DNA of 45,944 bases. Source: Prevotellaceae bacterium UBA2738. GTDB lineage: Bacteria > Bacteroidota > Bacteroidia > Bacteroidales > Bacteroidaceae. The notes beneath the pieces are model-generated. The model was not told where the DNA came from. It did not search any database and saw only the letters and a program-made list of their open reading frames with translations. This document shows positions 40,965 through 45,944 of the stretch, piece by piece (within the stretch, counting starts at the first letter, position 1; every line of letters starts with the position of its first letter). The translations under genes were made by a program, and so were the position numbers. The stretch is from the NCBI GenBank assembly GCA_002353585.1, contig DEJW01000045.1:1-45944 (forward strand), written 5' to 3'.

Positions 40965-43649
40965 ATGGGTAAGATATTCCTTATAGATGCCTATGCCATC
41001 ATCTATCGCAGCTACTACGCACTCATCAGGGCGCCTCGCATTAACAGCAAGGGACTCAACACAAGTGCCATAATGGGATTCTGCAACACGCTCAACGAGA
41101 TTATGCAGAAAGAGAAACCCACCCATCTCGCTGTGGCATTTGATCATGGCAAGACCTTCCGTCACGAAGCCTTTGCTGAGTACAAGGCACAGCGTGAAGA
41201 AACCCCTGAGGACATTCGTGCGAGCATACCTATTATAAAGGATATACTGCAAGCCTACAACATCCCCATACTGCAAGTTGAGGGTTACGAGGCAGATGAT
41301 ATCATAGGCACAGTAGCCAAGATGGCAGAGAACGATGGAATGGATGTTTTCATGCTTACGCCTGATAAGGACTATGCCCAACTCGTAACAGACAAGATAC
41401 ACATGTATCGTCCTCGTCATGGAGGGGGCTATGAGAACATGGGACCCAAGGAGGTTTGTGAGAAATATGGCATTGAAAGCACCAGTCAGGTGATAGACCT
41501 CTTAGGACTCATGGGTGACTCCTCCGACAATTATCAGGGATGCCCAGGTGTAGGTGAGAAGACAGCCGTCAAACTCATCAACGAGTTTGGTAGCATCGAG
41601 GGACTCCTTTCACGTTCCAGCGAACTGAAAGGTAAAATGCGTGAAAAGGTAGAGTCCTCTGTCGATGACATTCGTCTTTCCAAATTTCTTGCCACCATCA
41701 GGCAAGATGTTCCAGTCGATGTCTCTCTGAATGAAATGACGGTTAAGGAAGCCAACAAGGAAAAGTTACGCAAAATTTTTGATGAACTCGAGTTTAAGAA
41801 GTTTGCAGAGAAACTTTTGGGCGAGGAAACACCGAATGTGAACAAAATCGCACAAAAGCAAAAAAATGTTAACGTTCAACCCTCTTTCTTTGGTGATTTC
41901 TTTGGCGACGGGCAAGAATGTTCTGAAAATTCAAATTATGAGGCACCAAAAACGAGTACTGTAAAAGTGCAAACGCTTGAAAATGAAGAAGAAATAAGTA
42001 ATCTTTGCCGACGTTTTGCAACAACTACCACTTTCGCTTTTGACGTAAAAAGCAGTTCCAGCACAGGAATTGACGCTCAGATGCTCGGAATCAGCCTTGC
42101 CGATAACGACAGCGAAGCATACTTCATCAAAATCTCTCCTTCTGAGGAAAAAACCTCTCCCCTACTCCTTAATATAAAAAAGGTGTTAGAGAATGCACAG
42201 GCAACTATGATTGTGCAAAATGCAAAACTCGCCCTCGAGGTACTTTCTAAATATGACATCCAACCCAAAGGCACACTTTGGGACACCATGATAGCCCACT
42301 ACCTCATCAACCCCGACCTGCATCATAACAAAGAATACATGAGCGAGGAATTTGCCCCTGATCGTGTAGCAAAGGTGTTTGGTCAGAAGGCATCATTGGA
42401 AAAGCAGTTGCAGGAGTCAAATATGGAACAACTCTTTAGAGAGGTAGAGATGCCACTGGTTCCTGTGCTTGCTGAGATGGAGATGACAGGTGTCCGTCTC
42501 GACACCAAGGAACTGGCGCGAGTGCAACAGGAGATGAACGAGCGTGCCAACCAGATAGAGCATGAGATATACGAATTGGCTGGTGAGAGTTTCAATATAG
42601 CATCACCTAAGCAGGTAGGCGACATCCTCTTTGGCAAGCTGCAGATAATGGAGAAACCAAAGAAGACCAAGACAGGACAGTTTGTTACCTCTGAGGAGGT
42701 ACTCCAGCAACTACGACCCAAGAACCCCATCGTGGGTAAGATACTCGACCATCGAGCACTAAAGAAACTCCTTGGCACATACGTAGAGGCTTTACCTAAA
42801 CTGATAAATCCTAATACAGGTCATGTGCACACCTCCTTCAACCAGTGTGTCACAGCCACAGGCAGACTGTCATCCAGCGACCCTAACCTGCAGAATATCC
42901 CTGTGCGCTCTGAAGACGGCAAAGAGATTCGTCGCTGTTTTATACCAGAGCCAGGCGAGGAGTTCTTCTCATGCGACTACAGTCAGGTAGAACTTCGCAT
43001 CATGGCGAGTCTCAGTGGCGATAAGCACATGATAGAGGCATTCCTTGAGGGTCATGACATCCATGCAGCCACCTCAGCCAAGATATTCCATAAGTCAATA
43101 GATGAGGTGACCAAAGACGAGCGCCGCAAGGCTAAAAGTGCCAATTTCGGCATCATTTACGGCATCTCAGCCTTTGGTTTGGCACAAGGGTTAGACATCG
43201 ACCGTCGCGAGGCAAAAGAGCTCATAGACGGCTATTTTGAGTCCTTCCCTGAGGTGCAGCAGTTTATAGAGCGATGCAAGGACGAGGCTCGCCAGAAAGG
43301 CTATGCCGAGACCATCATGGGCAGAAGGCGTTATCTACCTGATATCAACTCCAAGAATGGCACCGTTCGCGCCTTTGCCGAGCGCAATGCTGTCAATGCC
43401 CCTATTCAGGGCACAGCAGCAGATATTATGAAGGTGGCTATGATTCGCGTTTGGCAACGACTGAAAGCTGAGGGACTGAAGACAAAACTCATCCTTCAGG
43501 TGCATGACGAACTCAACTTCTCTGTGCCTCAGAATGAGCGTGAGCAGGTAGAGCGAATCGTTAAGGAAGAGATGCAGAATGCCTGTCACCTCGCCGTCCC
43601 TCTCATAGCCGATGGCGGATGGGGTAAGAACTGGCTGGAAGCGCATTGA
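40965..43649 (+). CDS. polA: DNA polymerase I with degenerate proofreading domain
   Basis: The protein has 894 residues. Residues 1-290 form the 5'-3' exonuclease (FLIDAYAIIYRSYYA; YEADDIIGTVA; GDSSDNYQGCPGVGEKTA). The polymerase domain is intact: motif A FFSCDYSQVELRIMA (~666-680), motif B RRKAKSANFGIIYG (~720-733) and motif C LILQVHDELNF (~841-851). The 3'-5' exonuclease region (~345-490) is decayed: Exo I reads FAFDVKSS (Asp 360 kept, the metal-binding Glu replaced by Lys 362), Exo II reads VQNAKLALEVL without its Asp, and the Exo III YxxxD helix is missing because ~45 residues are absent before EVEMPLVPVLAEME. It fills gaps and removes RNA primers, probably without proofreading. A single gene. 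Confidence 0.96.
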   Translation: MGKIFLIDAYAIIYRSYYALIRAPRINSKGLNTSAIMGFCNTLNEIMQKEKPTHLAVAFDHGKTFRHEAFAEYKAQREETPEDIRASIPIIKDILQAYNIPILQVEGYEADDIIGTVAKMAENDGMDVFMLTPDKDYAQLVTDKIHMYRPRHGGGYENMGPKEVCEKYGIESTSQVIDLLGLMGDSSDNYQGCPGVGEKTAVKLINEFGSIEGLLSRSSELKGKMREKVESSVDDIRLSKFLATIRQDVPVDVSLNEMTVKEANKEKLRKIFDELEFKKFAEKLLGEETPNVNKIAQKQKNVNVQPSFFGDFFGDGQECSENSNYEAPKTSTVKVQTLENEEEISNLCRRFATTTTFAFDVKSSSSTGIDAQMLGISLADNDSEAYFIKISPSEEKTSPLLLNIKKVLENAQATMIVQNAKLALEVLSKYDIQPKGTLWDTMIAHYLINPDLHHNKEYMSEEFAPDRVAKVFGQKASLEKQLQESNMEQLFREVEMPLVPVLAEMEMTGVRLDTKELARVQQEMNERANQIEHEIYELAGESFNIASPKQVGDILFGKLQIMEKPKKTKTGQFVTSEEVLQQLRPKNPIVGKILDHRALKKLLGTYVEALPKLINPNTGHVHTSFNQCVTATGRLSSSDPNLQNIPVRSEDGKEIRRCFIPEPGEEFFSCDYSQVELRIMASLSGDKHMIEAFLEGHDIHAATSAKIFHKSIDEVTKDERRKAKSANFGIIYGISAFGLAQGLDIDRREAKELIDGYFESFPEVQQFIERCKDEARQKGYAETIMGRRRYLPDINSKNGTVRAFAERNAVNAPIQGTAADIMKVAMIRVWQRLKAEGLKTKLILQVHDELNFSVPQNEREQVERIVKEEMQNACHLAVPLIADGGWGKNWLEAH

Positions 43650-43652
43650 GGT

Positions 43653-43679
43653 TAATTTATAATGCATAATTCATAATTA
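43653..43679. repeat. AATTCATAATTAT simple repeat before the protease gene
   Basis: TAATTTATAATGCATAATTC and the following bases to 43679 form degenerate tandem TAATTCATAAT units in the 29-base polA-protease gap, running up to the protease start codon. It resembles the AT-rich simple repeats seen before other genes here (17640, 20700). Confidence 0.5.
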
Positions 43680-45886
43680 TGAGATATATTATTTCTCTTT
43701 TTCTGATGTTGCTGACGTTGGTTGCCAACGCTCAGGACTATAGCAAGATGTCGCCATTTGTCATGCAGATGGTGAAGAAACACCTTGTGGAGAAATCATC
43801 AGCCAACAGCTTGAATACTGATGGCAAACAGGCAACAGAGCCCATAGTGCTAACACTGGTGCAGGGCGAGGAGAGTGCCCTGCAAGGTCACTGTCTGCGT
43901 CATCAGGGCGACATACACATCGTGGCATCCACCCTTGAGCAACTCTCTGATATGTCCTATAGCGACCATATCAGTCGCATAGAGGCAAATGAATGCAACA
44001 GCGACATCACCCTTGATGATGCCTATAAGCATGTCAATGTAGAGCCCCTGTGGAGCAGCAACAACCTGCCTCAGGCATTCCGCGGAGCAGGCACCGTGAT
44101 AGGCATAGCCGACATAGGTTTCGACCTCACCCATCCTGCCTTTCGCGATGATGAGGGCAAGCTGCGCATAAGCCGTTTCTGGGACTTTCTCAACATCCCC
44201 GAGGGCAAGGAGTATCACAAAGAAGACCCCTACCCTATCGGCACCTATTTTGACGATAAGGAAGCCATCCTTCAGCAAGCCCGTTCCACTGATGCTGAGA
44301 TAGCCTATCATGGCACCCACACCCTTGGCATAGCCACAGGCAACAGTAGCGGAACACCCCTGCAGGGAATGGCACCAGAGGCTGACCTCTACGTAGTCAA
44401 CGACATAGTAAGTAGCAACACCAAACTCCTGCCTGAAGGTATGAAAGAATACTTCAGCAGCACCTTTATTCTCCTGGCATTCCAGTATATGTTTGACTAT
44501 GCCGACGAGCAGAATAAGCCCTGCGTCATCAGCTACAGTATAGGCGGTCCGCAGAGCATCACCGACGGCGATTTGCTTACCAAGGAATATCTCGCTCGCA
44601 TGACAGAAAAGCCTGGCCACATTTTTGTAGCCTCTGTAGGCAATGATGGTGCCAAGAGTGGCTATCTGCCCAAGAGCAGTAACCAGACCACGGTAGGAGG
44701 AGCCATACAGACCAGCAACGGTGCCGTCTATGTAAGCATCACCACCCCTGAGACCCTCACCCTCCGCATCACCGACTACTCCCTCCCCACCCCCTTATCC
44801 AAGGATATAATACTCGATATGCCCGCTACGGCAAGCGACAGCGGCACCACCTCGCCGTCAGGACTCATCTATGGCGAGCAGAACAAAACGACTTATGACG
44901 ACCTCAACTCCCTCACCGTCAGCGTCTTCCCCTTCCAAGACCCCTTCAGGGAAGGCAGAACGAGCTATGACATTACAATAAAAGACCCCGAAAGCTTCAA
45001 GTATAAGTCAGGCTCCCTTGTATTAGAATTCATAGCAGAGAATACAGAGGCAGACATCTTCTTGCAAAACGGCAGTCTGGTAAAGACCGATTTCGATGCC
45101 AGTCTTACAGGTGCCCAACCTAACAGTGGCAACCTGCTCCGTCCAGGCAGTCTGGAAGAAGCCATCGGTGTAGGAGCCTCAGCTTGGCGCACCAGCTATG
45201 TCAACACCAAAGGTAGCACAGTAAATAATAACCATGGCACCAATGGAGTGCGAGCCGACTTCTCTGGTTGCGGACCAGCCGTCTCAGGACTCACCAAGCC
45301 CGACATCCTTGCCCCAGGTGTGAATATCTGCTCAGCAACTAACAGTTACTTCAACATCAATCCACTCAAGGTTACCCAAGAGATAACCTATGAGGATAAG
45401 ACCTATGAATGGCACTCCCTCGACGGCACCTCAATGGCTACCCCTATGGTGGCAGGCATCATAGCCCTGTGGCTCGAGGCAGACCCTACCCTCACCCGTG
45501 AGCGCATTCTTAATGTCTTTGCCCAGACAGCCAACCATTATGATGCCTCACTCACCTACCCCAACAACCACTATGGCTATGGCGAGATAGATGCCTATAA
45601 GGGTTTGCTCTACATACTTAATATATTAGATGTAGAGGGACTCTCCAGTCATCACCTCAGCAATGCCACTGTGCGACCAAACAACGATGGCACCATCAGC
45701 ATCAAGCTCGATGGTGAGCCTCAGCACAGCATCCGTTGCAAGGCATTCACCACTGACGGCAAACTGGTTCACACCACTCTCCTACCCTCCCACTCCACTG
45801 AGCATCGCCTCTCCCTGCCAGGCATTCATGGCATCGTGGCTATTCAGCTCGATGGTATGGGTAGCACTCTCGTCAGATTGCCATAA
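43679..45886 (+). CDS. Secreted subtilisin-like (S8) serine protease
   Basis: The protein has 735 residues. Signal peptide MRYIISLFLMLLTLVANAQ. Catalytic triad: Asp in VIGIADIGFDLTHPAF (~141-156), His in YHGTHTLGIATG (~210-221) and Ser in LDGTSMATPMVAGI (~580-593); the oxyanion Asn is in ASVGNDGAKSG (~318). A large beta insertion lies between the Asn and the Ser. The C-terminal ~80 residues (VRPNNDGTISIKLDG to VAIQLDGMGSTLVRLP) resemble a secretion-type tail. It degrades proteins outside the cell or at the surface. CCCTTCAGGGAAGG at 44942-44955 resembles the repeat in the feoAB linker. It may be cotranscribed with polA (29-base gap). Confidence 0.93.
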   Translation: MRYIISLFLMLLTLVANAQDYSKMSPFVMQMVKKHLVEKSSANSLNTDGKQATEPIVLTLVQGEESALQGHCLRHQGDIHIVASTLEQLSDMSYSDHISRIEANECNSDITLDDAYKHVNVEPLWSSNNLPQAFRGAGTVIGIADIGFDLTHPAFRDDEGKLRISRFWDFLNIPEGKEYHKEDPYPIGTYFDDKEAILQQARSTDAEIAYHGTHTLGIATGNSSGTPLQGMAPEADLYVVNDIVSSNTKLLPEGMKEYFSSTFILLAFQYMFDYADEQNKPCVISYSIGGPQSITDGDLLTKEYLARMTEKPGHIFVASVGNDGAKSGYLPKSSNQTTVGGAIQTSNGAVYVSITTPETLTLRITDYSLPTPLSKDIILDMPATASDSGTTSPSGLIYGEQNKTTYDDLNSLTVSVFPFQDPFREGRTSYDITIKDPESFKYKSGSLVLEFIAENTEADIFLQNGSLVKTDFDASLTGAQPNSGNLLRPGSLEEAIGVGASAWRTSYVNTKGSTVNNNHGTNGVRADFSGCGPAVSGLTKPDILAPGVNICSATNSYFNINPLKVTQEITYEDKTYEWHSLDGTSMATPMVAGIIALWLEADPTLTRERILNVFAQTANHYDASLTYPNNHYGYGEIDAYKGLLYILNILDVEGLSSHHLSNATVRPNNDGTISIKLDGEPQHSIRCKAFTTDGKLVHTTLLPSHSTEHRLSLPGIHGIVAIQLDGMGSTLVRLP

Positions 45887-45920
45887 AACCACCTAAATTG
45901 GTGATTACACGCAAATATTT

Positions 45921-45944
45921 CAGCGTTGCAGCGTTGCAGTGTTG
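45921..45944. repeat. Start of an 8-bp tandem repeat (cut by window end)
   Basis: CAGCGTTG, CAGCGTTG and CAGTGTTG run to the last base of the window, so its true length is unknown. Confidence 0.5.

Noticed and set aside
1..45944. CRISPR, tRNA, rRNA, transposase or prophage genes
   Set aside because: None seen on either strand; the tandem arrays have 6-base spacers, too short and too similar for CRISPR.

Overview
The window looks like a chromosomal segment of a Bacteroidales bacterium, most likely Prevotella or a close relative. The reasons are a SusC/SusD polysaccharide utilisation locus, a FeoA-FeoB fusion, a GH3-family adenylating enzyme, a three-gene quinone-linked fumarate reductase/succinate dehydrogenase, and promoters of the Bacteroidota type (TAnnTTTG boxes) with weak Shine-Dalgarno sequences. 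No rRNA, tRNA, CRISPR array, prophage or transposase was seen. The genus is inferred from gene style only.

Left part (1-10.2 kb): the 3' end of a secreted-protein gene on the + strand, then a 650-base repeat-rich convergent gap, then a leftward pectin locus: SusC-like transporter, SusD-like lipoprotein, a surface glycan-binding lipoprotein and a PL1-type pectate lyase. A hairpin plus T-tract between the last two genes may reduce lyase expression.

Middle (10.3-29.9 kb, mostly leftward): a GH3 - Ig-like lipoprotein - DUF3108 operon; an iron(II) uptake operon (feoAB fusion plus a tiny Cys-rich membrane protein); a MaoC-like hydratase on the + strand; a CbxX-type AAA protein with one degenerate and one intact ATPase module; two tandem sensor histidine kinases with periplasmic solute-binding-type domains, the first with a destroyed H-box and ATP lid, the second intact; and a thiamine uptake operon (TonB receptor plus PnuT) under a TPP riboswitch.

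Right part (30-45.9 kb): a uracil/hypoxanthine-DNA glycosylase; the frdCAB operon; a rightward run mnmG-apt-uvrC-deoC; a polyprenyl diphosphate synthase; a DNA polymerase I whose proofreading domain is degenerate; and a secreted subtilisin-like protease. A perfect parS palindrome inside uvrC and a one-mismatch copy just upstream of it suggest that this part lies in the origin-proximal, ParB-bound region.

The most unusual theme is small repeats. (1) A ~85-140 bp dispersed element occurs four times and in each case supplies the start and signal peptide of an exported protein, giving unrelated proteins homologous N-termini. (2) Two intergenic arrays have an exact 21-bp period: 15-bp dyads separated by 6-bp spacers, seven of which are strictly alternating purine-pyrimidine. 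(3) Repeat-derived sequence sits in frame inside conserved genes (mnmG, the feoAB linker). These are read from the sequence; mechanism and function are inferred.
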